The translations under genes were made by a program, and so were the position numbers. A stretch of DNA of 64,000 nt from Methanosphaera sp. GTDB lineage: Archaea; Methanobacteriota; Methanobacteria; Methanobacteriales; Methanobacteriaceae. This document shows, piece after piece, positions 1 through 7,922 of this stretch (its first letter is position 1; every line of letters begins with the position of its first letter). Below the pieces are notes generated by a model that ran no database searches, was not told the origin of the DNA, and was given only the letters and a program-made list of their open reading frames with translations. Location of the stretch: NCBI GenBank assembly GCA_017430835.1, contig JAFRMD010000120.1:1-64000 (forward strand), in the 5' to 3' direction.

Positions 1-249
1 ATGTTCTTTTGAGGTTATTGTTAGTTCTGGTGGTGTGTTCATCCTGAAAGTTACTCCATCAGTGTCGAATGGTATTGAACCATCGTTTAATCCTGTTATT
101 AATTGTTGTACTCTTTTTTCATTCCAGTATAATATCCAACCGTCACCTTTTTGTTTGAATGGTAATTGGATAGTTAAACCAGAATACTTATTATCTCCGT
201 TAATATGTTTTATTGTGTATCCTTCTTTTGTTCGTTCATATCCCCACAT
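1..249 (-). CDS. hypothetical protein, partial (C-terminus outside window)
   Basis: Open frame of 83 codons that runs off the left edge of the window, so its C-terminus is missing. The ATG start lies 40 nt inside the upstream gene, but a perfect GGAGG sits 7 nt before it (plus strand around 254-258), which fixes this start. The visible part is rich in Gly, Lys and aromatic residues (MWGYERTKEGYTIKHINGD...). I recognise no family. Confidence 0.75.
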   Translation of the reverse strand, partial: MWGYERTKEGYTIKHINGDNKYSGLTIQLPFKQKGDGWILYWNEKRVQQLITGLNDGSIPFDTDGVTFRMNTPPELTITSKEH

Positions 250-557
250 AAAAATTCCTCCAATTTATCAGATAACCATTGGAATGTATAAATATTATGA
301 TTCATTTTAACCATTTTTGAACCAGTTAAATTTTCAATTTCCTCTAAATCCTTTAATGGTATGTATTTATAGTATCCGTATCCTGTTTCTGAATAATATA
401 CTTCAAAACCGTATTTATCATTTAAGACAACAGTATATTTTTCCAGTAGTTTATCTTTTAATGTACGGTTATGTGTATATTTACTTATTTTCCTTTGTAT
501 GTCCCGTTCTTCATCTAATAGTTTACGGTATTCTGTTAAAGTTTCTAGTACAGTCAT
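210..557 (-). CDS. hypothetical protein, 115 aa
   Basis: Small charged protein with a helical N-terminal half (ETLTEYRKLLDEERDIQRKI) followed by a Tyr-rich stretch (YGFEVYYSETGYGYYKYI). Its start overlaps the stop of the upstream gene in an ATGA arrangement at 554-557, so the two are probably translationally coupled. No family recognised. Confidence 0.75.
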   Translation of the reverse strand: MTVLETLTEYRKLLDEERDIQRKISKYTHNRTLKDKLLEKYTVVLNDKYGFEVYYSETGYGYYKYIPLKDLEEIENLTGSKMVKMNHNIYTFQWLSDKLEEFLCGDMNEQKKDTQ

Positions 558-1399
558 TTCTCTTTTAGTTTCATTATTAGTTTTTCCACATCTTCATCGT
601 AAGCTATTACTTTACCTATAGCTTTTAATTCAAAATCAATTAATACATTATTCATCCGTAGGTCATCACCATCACGATAATTATACCTAATATACCATAT
701 CTCATTAGTAGTGTGTTTCACATACCAACATTCACCATTACCTATATGTGGATTCGGTGGAAATAATGGATTACTTACAATATAATCATCACCAACGTCA
801 CCAGTATATAATTGGAATTCACCATAAGGTGTTTCCACTACACTGAAAACTTCATGTAAACGGTCAACTATGTCAAATATTTCAACCTCACTTAACTGAT
901 TACCCGTTTCCATAATATCATCTTTAGTTATCTCCTGATTACAAACCTTTAACTCATCACGAACATTCAATACTTCCTCCACTTTTTCAGGATTACTTGT
1001 AACCCAACCCACATAACCAACACTATATCCAAGGTCAACCTCAGCCGGTGTTAATTTTACAAAGTAATCAGCAACCAAGTTCCAAGTAGTATAAGGTAAA
1101 GTATCCGATAACTTATACAAATCCTGCATTGTATTATAATCAGTTCCAAAATAAGTTAAATGAATATTCGATAAAGTTTCAGTAAAAGTCTCCACACTCA
1201 ATGATTTCTTACCACAGCATGGACAATACACCTCACCATCAATAAACAAATAAGGTGTAGGACTGTCATGACAGTTACAATAAATAGGTGTACCACAACG
1301 ATACAATCTTTTATCCTCACCGAGAGTAGCATTAATAGTAACTAGTTTATTTTGATTGTTTAATATTCTGAAACGTATATTGGCTTTACTCATAATCAT
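554..1399 (-). CDS. hypothetical zinc-binding protein, 281 aa
   Basis: The N-terminal 70 residues contain CxC and CPCCGKK clusters (YCNCHDSPTPY, VYCPCCGKK), which look like a zinc ribbon. The remaining 210 residues are mixed alpha/beta with no motif I can name. An internal ATG two codons downstream (MSKANIRF) is an equally good start, and neither has a clear ribosome binding site. The gene overlaps the Ntn-hydrolase-like gene upstream by 14 nt and the next gene by 4 nt, so the three are likely co-transcribed. Confidence 0.75.
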   Translation of the reverse strand: MIMSKANIRFRILNNQNKLVTINATLGEDKRLYRCGTPIYCNCHDSPTPYLFIDGEVYCPCCGKKSLSVETFTETLSNIHLTYFGTDYNTMQDLYKLSDTLPYTTWNLVADYFVKLTPAEVDLGYSVGYVGWVTSNPEKVEEVLNVRDELKVCNQEITKDDIMETGNQLSEVEIFDIVDRLHEVFSVVETPYGEFQLYTGDVGDDYIVSNPLFPPNPHIGNGECWYVKHTTNEIWYIRYNYRDGDDLRMNNVLIDFELKAIGKVIAYDEDVEKLIMKLKEK

Positions 1400-1994
1400 A
1401 TATTATATGTATATCCGAGTTAGTATCACAATAGATAGTGTTTACTCCACAACTAATAATAGCTTGCTGAACCATATTAACACGATTCAAATGCTGATGA
1501 TAATGGAGGTTAGTGTATAATGAACCAATAGCTACTTTCCAACCAGACCAGATAACTGCATAATCTGTATGCACATGATCTATTCCAAAACTATTAGTTA
1601 ATTCATAAATTTCACCATCATAAATTATTAACACATTACTTTCACTATTGAATTTATCCTCTTTTAATCCTAATAATTTTTCATCCATTAATTGTGTTTT
1701 CAAATCAGATAATAAACATGTGTATAAGTAATCTATGAAGTTAATATTTTCATTTATAGGTGGTATTTTGAATTTATATTCAAGGAATCCGTCTAGGAAT
1801 CCCCATCCAGCTAATATGAAATATATTTTTCTTGTACCGATAACATTTTCATATCCGTCAATTATTTCCAGTTCTCTGCAGACATATTTCTTTTTAACTG
1901 TGGCTTGTATTTCATCTCCAAGTGTTGCTTGCCTGTCTGTGCCAATTATTATTCTATGATTTTTCTTGTCTTTTAATGCGATACCTATAGTCAT
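1386..1994 (-). CDS. proteasome beta-subunit-like Ntn hydrolase
   Basis: A 202-aa protein that resembles the proteasome beta/HslV N-terminal nucleophile fold. After removal of Met1 the mature N-terminus would be Thr (MTIGIALKDKK...). With that Thr as residue 1, the segment IIIGTDRQATLGDE puts an Asp at 19 and Lys residues at 33-35, matching the beta-subunit Thr1/Asp17/Lys33 triad with a two-residue insertion. Further on, SNVLIIYDGEIYELTNSFGI and VIWSGWKVAIGSLYTNL match the family's beta strands and the 'GsGs.yAlGaly' segment. Length (about 200 aa) fits the family. This is inferred from sequence pattern only; substrate and assembly state are unknown. It is the first gene after a 750-nt noncoding stretch and heads a short cluster running to position 1. 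Confidence 0.7.
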   Translation of the reverse strand: MTIGIALKDKKNHRIIIGTDRQATLGDEIQATVKKKYVCRELEIIDGYENVIGTRKIYFILAGWGFLDGFLEYKFKIPPINENINFIDYLYTCLLSDLKTQLMDEKLLGLKEDKFNSESNVLIIYDGEIYELTNSFGIDHVHTDYAVIWSGWKVAIGSLYTNLHYHQHLNRVNMVQQAIISCGVNTIYCDTNSDIHIIYDYE

Positions 1995-2740
1995 GATAAA
2001 TATAATAAAAAAAAATTTAAATTAGGGGGGAAAGAGGTTAAAAAGAAAGTTATTACCAAACCCTTTTATTTTATTTTTTTGAAACAAAAAAAACGTGACC
2101 ATCATTTTTTTTTCAACAAATATATAAAAATACTCTCCTCTCTTTTTTTTAAATATCCCATTCTCCCCTTTTTTTTAGTGAAAAAAAAACACATGAGAAT
2201 ATAAAAGTGAAAGTTTGGATAAAAAAAAATATTTTTCTCATTTTATTGGGGAATTTTTTTTTGTTTCACGCCCCGTGATTCATTATATTTTTAAGAAGGT
2301 GAATTCTTTCTTAAATTATATATTGTTTTTTACTTAAATTGAAAAATATTATGAAGACTTAAAAACTCTTAATGTTTATTTTTATTTTTTTGAAAAACCT
2401 GCGGAAGTACAATTGAAATTATTTCCAGACTAATTTAATTTTTTTTATTCCCCTTAAAAATATTTTTTTTTTATAAGTTTCCAAACTTTTACACTTTACT
2501 CATTCTTGATGTGATTTTTTTTCTCCCCTATATATTCAAAGAAAAGCTAAATGCTTTTTTTCCCACATATTGTTTTTTTTTCCTCACACAAAAATTTTGG
2601 ATGTTTGTGATCATTGGAAAAAAAACAAACTTATTTTTTTCCAAATAAGATTAATATGCTATGCTATAATATTAAATATAATAAGTTATACTATTTATAG
2701 TTTATGGTAGTTAATATAAAAAAAATAATATAAAAAGAAT
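1995..2740. other. long AT-rich noncoding block
   Basis: About 745 nt without a convincing ORF, dominated by A and T homopolymer runs. It holds a candidate TATA box (2119-2130) for the Ntn-hydrolase-like gene, an 11-bp stem-loop (2614-2624 pairing with 2634-2644, TTGGAAAAAAA/TTTTTTTCCAA), and an imperfect inverted repeat whose arms at 2203-2236 and 2456-2497 share AAAGTTTGGA and a run AAAAAAAAATATTTTT. Confidence 0.6.
2119..2130 (-). promoter_or_regulatory. candidate TATA box for the Ntn-hydrolase cluster
   Basis: The minus strand reads TTTTTATATATT, a fair archaeal TATA box, about 125 nt before the start codon at 1994. This would give a leader of roughly 100 nt. The AT-rich background makes this call weak. 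Confidence 0.35.
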
Positions 2741-2759
2741 AAAAAGGAGATTATTCTCC
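2741..2759 (-). terminator. hairpin plus T-run terminator
   Basis: GGAGA/TCTCC stem with a 4-nt loop (2746-2750 and 2755-2759) overlapping the stop codon of the gene at 2751, followed on the minus strand by TTTTTATTCTTTTT. This is a plausible end of the transcript covering 3086-2751. Confidence 0.5.
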
Positions 2760-3086
2760 GTATTCCCATCTATTGCAGGAATCATGACTCATAATCAGTT
2801 TCTCATTAACTTCACACCATAAATCACCACTGAACCTTAATGTACGGTGCTCACAATTACTACAATTATGCACCTCACTTTCAACAGTTAATCCATGTTC
2901 TTGTATTGTTTTCTCTAATACTCTGATACGTTCTCTTTGCTCCAATACAATTTTCTCATACTGGTTTAATTTACTAGCTATAGCTATTGCATCATCCTGT
3001 TTAGGAGTGTAATAGCTCCTCCAATTCACTTCATCTATTAATATGTAGTGGTGGTTATTTTCTAAATCAGTGTGGTATCTTTCCAT
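2751..3086 (-). CDS. small coiled-coil/zinc protein of the MTENKRF-like family
   Basis: 111 aa with the same layout as the tandem array at 5.6-8.3 kb: a short polar N-terminal domain, a helix (AIASKLNQYEKIVLEQRERIRVLEKTI), and a C-terminal CSNCEHRTLRFSGDLWC...SCNRWEYGE zinc-finger-like tail. The spacing CxxC-x12-C-x12-C-x-W recurs in the protein at 5865-6191. Function unknown; likely structural zinc. Confidence 0.75.
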   Translation of the reverse strand: MERYHTDLENNHHYILIDEVNWRSYYTPKQDDAIAIASKLNQYEKIVLEQRERIRVLEKTIQEHGLTVESEVHNCSNCEHRTLRFSGDLWCEVNEKLIMSHDSCNRWEYGE

Positions 3087-3128
3087 ATGTAATCCTCCTT
3101 TAATATATAATAAGTAGAAGTATAATTT

Positions 3129-3431
3129 TTATACTTCTACTGTGATTACCCCATTTAACTCTTCATCATCGATTGTGAAACTTACATTTGTGACTTGATC
3201 ATATTTTTCAGTGATGTATTCTGTGATTTCACTGAGATAATCTTCACCACCCCATGCTGCGTTGCATGATGAGTCAAATCCTCCTCTTACTTCACAGTCT
3301 AGTGTGAAGTGGTCGAGGTCTATTTTTTCTACTCCGATGTATCTGAGTTCTTGGTAGAATTCTTCACCGAGGTTGTTTTCGATTTCTTCTGCGAGGTTTT
3401 CAATTATTTCTTTTTGGGTTTTGATTTTCAT
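3129..3431 (-). CDS. hypothetical acidic protein, 100 aa
   Basis: Acidic alpha/beta protein starting MKIKTQKEIIENLAEEIENN. The first six residues and the whole ribosome binding leader (GGAGACAAAAATAATG) are shared with the gene at 34644-34937, although the rest of the proteins differ. The coding start therefore carries the recurring AAAACCCAAAAAGAAA motif in codons 3-8. It is driven by the clear TATA promoter at 3503-3513. Confidence 0.8.
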   Translation of the reverse strand: MKIKTQKEIIENLAEEIENNLGEEFYQELRYIGVEKIDLDHFTLDCEVRGGFDSSCNAAWGGEDYLSEITEYITEKYDQVTNVSFTIDDEELNGVITVEV

Positions 3432-3459
3432 TATTTTTGTCTCCTTTTAATTTTTTTTA

Positions 3460-3513
3460 GTGTATACTTTTGTATTCACCTATATTAATATTGGTTTTCA
3501 TAGTATATAAACT
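3460..3513 (-). promoter_or_regulatory. TATA promoter with palindromic operator-like site
   Basis: The minus strand reads AAGTTTATATACTATG (TATA box at 3503-3513), about 75 nt before the start codon at 3431. Downstream at 3460-3479 lies GTGTATACTTTTGTATTCAC, an almost perfect palindrome (8-bp arms, one mismatch) that also occurs in the 10.9-kb promoter. The T-rich 3' end of the preceding transcript (3520-3570) abuts the box. Confidence 0.7.
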
Positions 3514-3572
3514 TAATGGTACAAAATATAAAAAAAATATACAAAAAAGAAAAAAAAGAAGAATGAGAATAT

Positions 3573-3719
3573 CTAATCCTCAGTAACATACAAATTAATC
3601 AAAACCTTCTCCTGACCACGAGACCTAACACGAGCCTCCTCCAAACCACCATACTTACTAATAATACGCTTAACACCAATATAATCCAAACCATTACCTC
3701 TACCATCAATCCAATCCAT
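3573..3719 (-). CDS. small hypothetical protein, 48 aa
   Basis: Short ORF MDWIDGRGNGLDYIGVKRII... ending VLINLYVTED. A GGGGGG tract lies 10 nt before the ATG. Codons are strikingly G/T rich compared with neighbours, as in other last genes of transcripts here. It sits between the exonuclease gene and the next promoter. No family recognised. Confidence 0.6.
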   Translation of the reverse strand: MDWIDGRGNGLDYIGVKRIISKYGGLEEARVRSRGQEKVLINLYVTED

Positions 3720-3745
3720 AAAAATATCAATCCCCCCATTATTCT

Positions 3746-4468
3746 TCACTTATCAACATTTAAAAATCTATAATATTTAGAAGCCAAATCCTTAAATTTA
3801 TTTTTATTATTTTTAAACGGTAAAATATCATTATAATCCACTAAACCATCATTAAAAGCTTGCGGAGTATAAGTAATGAAATCAAATTGCTTACCAGTTA
3901 AACCATACTTCGGCAAGTAACCAAAAACATTAACATACCTACGTAAATCATCACGCTCACCAATAAAACAAGGAACCACTTCCCTTAAAGCCTTAGCATC
4001 ATCCAATGCACAATGAAAATTAAACCCATCCAACTCATAATGCCCTACCATTGATTGAAGATTATGAGGATATTTCTTACGATCACGTAACACGGTTAAC
4101 GTATCCAACCACAATATATCACGTAGAACTTTTTCCACATCATCCTCACCATGAAAACGGGATAAGAAATAGTAGATGAAGTTTAAATCGAATTGGCAGT
4201 TATGTGCAATCCACACACCACCATAACCTAATTCATCCCATAACTTCTCAGCAACCATACGCTCAGGAATACCACTATGATATAACATTTCATTTGTAAT
4301 ACCAGTCAACCGGACAATATCCTTTGACAACTTCCCATCCACCTGCAATAGCTGATCATACTCCTCAATTAATACTCCATCTTCATAAATTAATAAAGCT
4401 AATTCAATAATCGTATCCTCCCCTGGTTTTAATCCAGTTGTCTCAGTATCAAAAAACACAGTCCTCAC
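3746..4468 (-). CDS. DnaQ-like 3'-5' exonuclease (DEDDh family)
   Basis: 240 aa, starting at GTG with a GGGGGTG ribosome binding site 8 nt upstream. Exo I motif VFFDTETTG (Asp7, Glu9), exo II WIAHNCQFDLNFIY, and exo III HCALDDAKAL are all present, the last giving the His and Asp of the DEDDh class. DnaQ-like proteins of this size act in proofreading or DNA end trimming. No polymerase is in the window, so a partner is unknown. The C-terminal 60 residues (FGYLPKYGLTGKQFDFITY...) extend beyond the core domain. Confidence 0.9.
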   Translation of the reverse strand: MRTVFFDTETTGLKPGEDTIIELALLIYEDGVLIEEYDQLLQVDGKLSKDIVRLTGITNEMLYHSGIPERMVAEKLWDELGYGGVWIAHNCQFDLNFIYYFLSRFHGEDDVEKVLRDILWLDTLTVLRDRKKYPHNLQSMVGHYELDGFNFHCALDDAKALREVVPCFIGERDDLRRYVNVFGYLPKYGLTGKQFDFITYTPQAFNDGLVDYNDILPFKNNKNKFKDLASKYYRFLNVDK

Positions 4469-4486
4469 TAAAACTACACCCCCATA

Positions 4487-4864
4487 TTATTTTATTTCTT
4501 TTTCAAGTATTCCAATATTCATTTTTAACAGTTCATGAGTACTCACTGCTTCCACATTAACACCCCATAACTCCGTTAATCTAGCTATCGTATCATTATC
4601 CATTACTCTTTTATAATAATCCTTGTCAAATATTAATTGACAATAACCCTGCATACTATAATTATAGAATGTTTCAACAGCATGGTCTAAGTTAACTTTA
4701 GCTAATCCATCCAATACTAGACGTGATTTTAATTCACGAAAGTAATCCTGAACAGGCATGGGTGTACCATTACTATTATCATAAGATAATTCCAATCTAA
4801 AAGCATCATCCAATACAGTTATGTTGTCACCTATTTTTTTAATTTCTTTTAAATCCTGCACCAT
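4487..4864 (-). CDS. hypothetical protein, 125 aa
   Basis: Mostly helical, acidic protein (MVQDLKEIKKIGDNITVLDDAF...). The ATG at 4864 is preferred to an in-frame TTG one codon upstream. It is followed by the exonuclease gene after 18 nt, so co-transcription is likely. No family recognised. Confidence 0.75.
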   Translation of the reverse strand: MVQDLKEIKKIGDNITVLDDAFRLELSYDNSNGTPMPVQDYFRELKSRLVLDGLAKVNLDHAVETFYNYSMQGYCQLIFDKDYYKRVMDNDTIARLTELWGVNVEAVSTHELLKMNIGILEKEIK

Positions 4865-4889
4865 CAAAATTATAACACCAATCCATTAT

Positions 4890-5033
4890 TTACTTTTTTT
4901 TTGGTTTGAATTCATTACATGGTTCAGCTAAAGGAGACAAAGTCCCATTAACTTTCTTACATCCACCATCTTGTGCAGGTCTTTGACTATCATAATTATA
5001 GGTTTCACAATTACCACAAATATTAATCAACAT
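4890..5033 (-). CDS. small cysteine-rich protein, 47 aa
   Basis: MLINICGNCETYNYDSQRPA...GGCKKVNG...PCNEFKPKKK: a CxxC-x15-C-x12-C arrangement that would bind one zinc ion, ending in a basic tail. It resembles the neighbouring 70-aa protein at 5066 in layout. Function unknown. Confidence 0.65.
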   Translation of the reverse strand: MLINICGNCETYNYDSQRPAQDGGCKKVNGTLSPLAEPCNEFKPKKK

Positions 5034-5065
5034 AAATATTTTCACCTCTCCATTCTTATTTTTTT

Positions 5066-5278
5066 TTAGTCTTTTAAAAATTTATAAGGAGCTTCCCTCC
5101 CTAAACGTTCATATAATTCTTTTTTACCAGTATTTATTTCACCTTGTTGATATCCATGACAATTTTTACTACTCATAAAATAAGTATATCCGAATGGGTG
5201 TGAGCATCCCTCATGATTATGTTTTTGTCTTTTTTCATAAGTGTGATATTTACAACTATTACATTGCTTAATTGTCAA
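5066..5278 (-). CDS. small zinc-binding protein, 70 aa
   Basis: MTIKQCNSCKYHTYEKRQKHNHEGCSHPFGYTYFMSSKNCHGYQQ: CxxC plus a later Cys and His cluster consistent with a single zinc site, followed by a short basic helix. It forms a trio of small Cys-rich genes with 4890 and 5304. Confidence 0.75.
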   Translation of the reverse strand: MTIKQCNSCKYHTYEKRQKHNHEGCSHPFGYTYFMSSKNCHGYQQGEINTGKKELYERLGREAPYKFLKD

Positions 5279-5303
5279 TTTATCACAACCCCCATATTAT
5301 TTT

Positions 5304-5609
5304 TTATATTAATGTGCTTTGTACACTTTTTTTCTGATTATATTTTCGTTTTAACTCCTCTCTTTTACCATTACGTACACATATAAAATAATCTCCACCA
5401 TTAAGACAGTTTCCACTACCTGCTTTTGCTCTTTTGATACAGTTATGGCAGATAAGTTTACCTACTCCGTAGTATTCCATGTAGTCTAACCAGTGACTAC
5501 CATCCTTTTCAGGATAGACTCGGCAGTAGTAGGGTGCTGGATGTGGATTGTTTTCCACAGTCCAACCATCAGGATCCTCGAGGTCAGAGATTATTTTATT
5601 ATTACTCAT
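5304..5609 (-). CDS. hypothetical cysteine-containing protein, 101 aa
   Basis: An N-terminal half with many aromatic residues (HPAPYYCRVYPEKDGSHWLDYMEYYG) precedes CHNCIKRAKAGSGNCLNGGDYFIC, a possible zinc site, and a basic tail. The stop codon of the next gene upstream is one nucleotide away. No family recognised. Confidence 0.75.
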   Translation of the reverse strand: MSNNKIISDLEDPDGWTVENNPHPAPYYCRVYPEKDGSHWLDYMEYYGVGKLICHNCIKRAKAGSGNCLNGGDYFICVRNGKREELKRKYNQKKSVQSTLI

Positions 5610-5610
5610 T

Positions 5611-5868
5611 TTAATGTTTCACCTTGATTCTTCCAAATTCTCTAATATATTGTTCTAATTCTTTATAAGTATCATCATGTGATTGTTTTGATACTTCTAA
5701 TCCTCTTTTTAACTTCTCATTCTCTTCAACTATTGTATTAACAACAACACATAATTCCTTCATTAAAATATTACTTGCACAATTATACACTTTCCCAGTA
5801 ACATTATCTGTAATTGGAAAACCCCAATCATTAGGATTATCCATAGTAAATCGTTTATTTTCAGTCAT
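5611..5868 (-). CDS. MTENKRF-family coiled-coil protein
   Basis: I place the start at the second ATG (MTENKRFTMDNPNDWG) because GGGAGG lies just before it and it overlaps the upstream stop as ATGA; the first ATG would place the ribosome binding site inside the gene. N-terminal 'TENKRF....DN.TGKVYN' domain followed by a helix with heptads (VNTIVEENEKLKRGLEVSKQSHDDTYKELEQYI). One of about ten tandem paralogues. Confidence 0.75.
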   Translation of the reverse strand: MTENKRFTMDNPNDWGFPITDNVTGKVYNCASNILMKELCVVVNTIVEENEKLKRGLEVSKQSHDDTYKELEQYIREFGRIKVKH

Positions 5869-6191
5869 ATTTCCTCCCATTCGCTACAAGAATGATTTTC
5901 CATTTGTGCTTCATTATTTCCTTTTTTACAAACTTCAAACTCATCTCCATCGTCAAACCAGTCATAATTTTGAAATTTGCATTGACTACAATTAAAGGCA
6001 TCAGTATATTTTTTTAATTCTTTTTTTAACTGCTCATTCTCATCTTCATAATCATTTAATCGATTACATAATCCCTCTGCTTCAACATGATTATCAAACC
6101 TTGCAATAGTATATTCTGCAACATCATCAGACACACCATAACAGTTACAATCAGAATATTTGAATACTCTATATCGTTTATTTTCAGTCAT
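5865..6191 (-). CDS. MTENKRF-family protein with C-terminal zinc site
   Basis: 108 aa: MTENKRYRVFKYSDCNCYGVSDD N-terminal domain, helix LCNRLNDYEDENEQLKKELKKY, then CSQCKFQNYDWFDDGDEFEVC...HSCSEWEEI, matching the tail of the 2751 gene. ATGA overlaps with both neighbours indicate translational coupling across the array. Confidence 0.8.
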   Translation of the reverse strand: MTENKRYRVFKYSDCNCYGVSDDVAEYTIARFDNHVEAEGLCNRLNDYEDENEQLKKELKKYTDAFNCSQCKFQNYDWFDDGDEFEVCKKGNNEAQMENHSCSEWEEI

Positions 6192-6451
6192 TCCACATCA
6201 CCAAATTTTTCTTCATATTTCCTTAATCTTGATTGATAATTAAAAACAACATCTTTGTAAGCAGATAATAATACATTTTGATGAGGTATTGTTTTATTTA
6301 ATTCATCATTTCGTTTTTCTAATCTCATTATTATTCTATGTCTTCTTGCAGATTCATCTGCACATATATTTACTTGTTTTTCTAATTTTTTTGCTACTCT
6401 TTCATAATTTACTGTATTTGTCATAGTATCTTCTTGTGTTTTTTCAGTCAT
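6188..6451 (-). CDS. MTENKRF-array coiled-coil protein
   Basis: 87 aa, almost entirely helical and basic (KKLEKQVNICADESARRHRIIMRLEKRNDELNKTI). It keeps the MTEK start but lacks the N-terminal beta domain of its neighbours, so it may be a truncated or diverged copy. Overlaps the next gene as ATGA. Confidence 0.7.
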   Translation of the reverse strand: MTEKTQEDTMTNTVNYERVAKKLEKQVNICADESARRHRIIMRLEKRNDELNKTIPHQNVLLSAYKDVVFNYQSRLRKYEEKFGDVE

Positions 6452-6457
6452 TCCACA

Positions 6458-6799
6458 TCACCATCTTTTCCTTTTATTAAAATCAAAAATTGCATTGTAA
6501 AAAATCTTAACATCATTAATCATTAGATAATACTCTTCAAAAACAATTTTTTTCACATATTCTAAATCAAATATCCTGCTCTCAACTTTATAATTGTATT
6601 GTGGTATCGGATACACAATATCAAAAACAAAAACATCATCATCTTTGATTAAAGACAATAAATCTGCACACATCTTGTTTAAAGGAGCATTTATTTCTAC
6701 ATCAATATCTATCGCATATCGTGTAACTTCATCTTTAATTAATTCTCCATATTTGTTATACCCTAAACTACAAACATCTTTATGAATATGTTCAGTCAT
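6458..6799 (-). CDS. hypothetical protein within the MTENKRF array
   Basis: 113 aa starting MTEHIHKDVCSLGYNKYGE. Unlike its neighbours it has no coiled coil but an alpha/beta body (VFVFDIVYPIPQYNYKVESRIFDLEYVKKIVFEEYYLMINDVKIFY) and a basic tail FNKRKRW. It may be an unrelated cargo gene inside the array. No family recognised. Confidence 0.75.
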   Translation of the reverse strand: MTEHIHKDVCSLGYNKYGELIKDEVTRYAIDIDVEINAPLNKMCADLLSLIKDDDVFVFDIVYPIPQYNYKVESRIFDLEYVKKIVFEEYYLMINDVKIFYNAIFDFNKRKRW

Positions 6800-7249
6800 T
6801 CACACGTCCCCTTTAAATTCTTTTAATTGTTGTTTTAACCACTCATTCTCCTCCATTAATCCCATTGTCTTTTTATGCGAATTAATTGCTTTCAAATTAC
6901 TTTTAGTATGAACATTATCCATTTGAGATTTTAACTGCTTATTCTCCTCTTTCAACTTCGCCACTTCTGTTTCCAAAGTAGTAACAGTATCAGAGTTTAA
7001 AACATCTTCAAAAGTATCAATTAACTTATTGAAAGGAATATTATAATCTCTTGCAAGATTTTTAAATTGTTTTAAATGCTCATTCTCATCTGCTAATTCA
7101 TTCATTTTGTTTATACAGATTTGTACATTCTTTTCAGAATTTTCAGACATTGAATGCAAATCAATCCATTGCTCACCATCAACTTGTGAGTTATCAATTA
7201 AACCATAATCCCCACAGACATATCCTAATTTAAATCGTTTTTCAGTCAT
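6800..7249 (-). CDS. MTENKRF-family coiled-coil protein (longest member)
   Basis: 149 aa: MTEKRFKLGYVCGDYGLIDNSQVDGE domain, then three heptad blocks (INKMNELADENEHLKQFK, LETEVAKLKEENKQLKSQMD, GLMEENEWLKQQLKEF), suggesting internal duplication of the coiled coil. Its start abuts the stop of the gene at 7246-7500 by an ATGA overlap. Confidence 0.8.
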   Translation of the reverse strand: MTEKRFKLGYVCGDYGLIDNSQVDGEQWIDLHSMSENSEKNVQICINKMNELADENEHLKQFKNLARDYNIPFNKLIDTFEDVLNSDTVTTLETEVAKLKEENKQLKSQMDNVHTKSNLKAINSHKKTMGLMEENEWLKQQLKEFKGDV

Positions 7250-7500
7250 TCAAATTCCACCAAATCTTTTATTCTACCAAAATCCATATATCCATCTTCT
7301 TTAATCTCATTGTAAATAAATCTGATTAAATCCCAAGCATCTTTATTAGATTGTTTTAACTGCTCATTCTCCTCTGCTAATTCATTCAACAAAGCAGTTA
7401 CTCTTAAACCTCCATCACTTGTACAAATGGCATATTCAATCATTTCAACATTATCTTCAATGTCCATTCCATCATAAGTAAATCGTTTGTTTTCAGTCAT
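7246..7500 (-). CDS. MTENKRF-family coiled-coil protein
   Basis: 84 aa with the consensus layout: MTENKRFTYDGMDIEDNVEMIEYA, then LLNELAEENEQLKQSNKDAWDLIRFIYNEI. It is close to the gene at 7501, sharing ELAEENEQLKQSN/LLEENEELKQSN. Confidence 0.8.
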   Translation of the reverse strand: MTENKRFTYDGMDIEDNVEMIEYAICTSDGGLRVTALLNELAEENEQLKQSNKDAWDLIRFIYNEIKEDGYMDFGRIKDLVEFE

Positions 7501-7764
7501 TCACACATCACCTTTTAATAATTTAATCGCTTTATTGAATATTATTTCTGCATAATCTCTTTTACCATCATGCATTTCAACAACTCCATCAAGTATAAGT
7601 TCAATTGCTTCATTATTGGATTGTTTTAACTCCTCATTCTCCTCCAATAACTGATTTAAAGTATCTTCCATCATTCTCCAAGTCATATGCTCCCCATCAA
7701 GATTATCAATATAGATATGTCCAATTTCAGAAGTATTAATCTTAAATCGTTTTTCAGTCATCAT
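7501..7764 (-). CDS. MTENKRF-family coiled-coil protein
   Basis: 87 aa: MMTEKRFKINTSEIGHIYIDN, helix LNQLLEENEELKQSNNEAIELI, C-terminus LLKGDV. Two consecutive ATG codons are possible starts; the first overlaps the upstream stop. The ending GDV recurs in neighbours (EGDVE, FKGDV, DGDV), another sign of tandem duplication. Confidence 0.8.
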   Translation of the reverse strand: MMTEKRFKINTSEIGHIYIDNLDGEHMTWRMMEDTLNQLLEENEELKQSNNEAIELILDGVVEMHDGKRDYAEIIFNKAIKLLKGDV

Positions 7765-7922
7765 ACATCACCATCATAATAAGGTTCAACTACTTTCAAC
7801 AATCGTTCAAGGCATTCGTGTATTGTTTCGGCTTCATATTCGATTGCTTCGTGTTCAAGGTTGTTTTCTAATAGGAAATCAAATATTTGTTTGATTAGTT
7901 TTAAATCGTTAGTGTAATTCAT
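7761..7922 (-). CDS. small MTENKRF-array protein, 53 aa
   Basis: MNYTNDLKLIKQIFDFLLENNLEHEAIEYEAETIHECLERLLKVVEPYYDGDV: helical, acidic, with the array's GDV ending but without the N-terminal domain. It is flanked by ATGA overlaps on both sides, which supports it as a real gene. Confidence 0.7.
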   Translation of the reverse strand: MNYTNDLKLIKQIFDFLLENNLEHEAIEYEAETIHECLERLLKVVEPYYDGDV

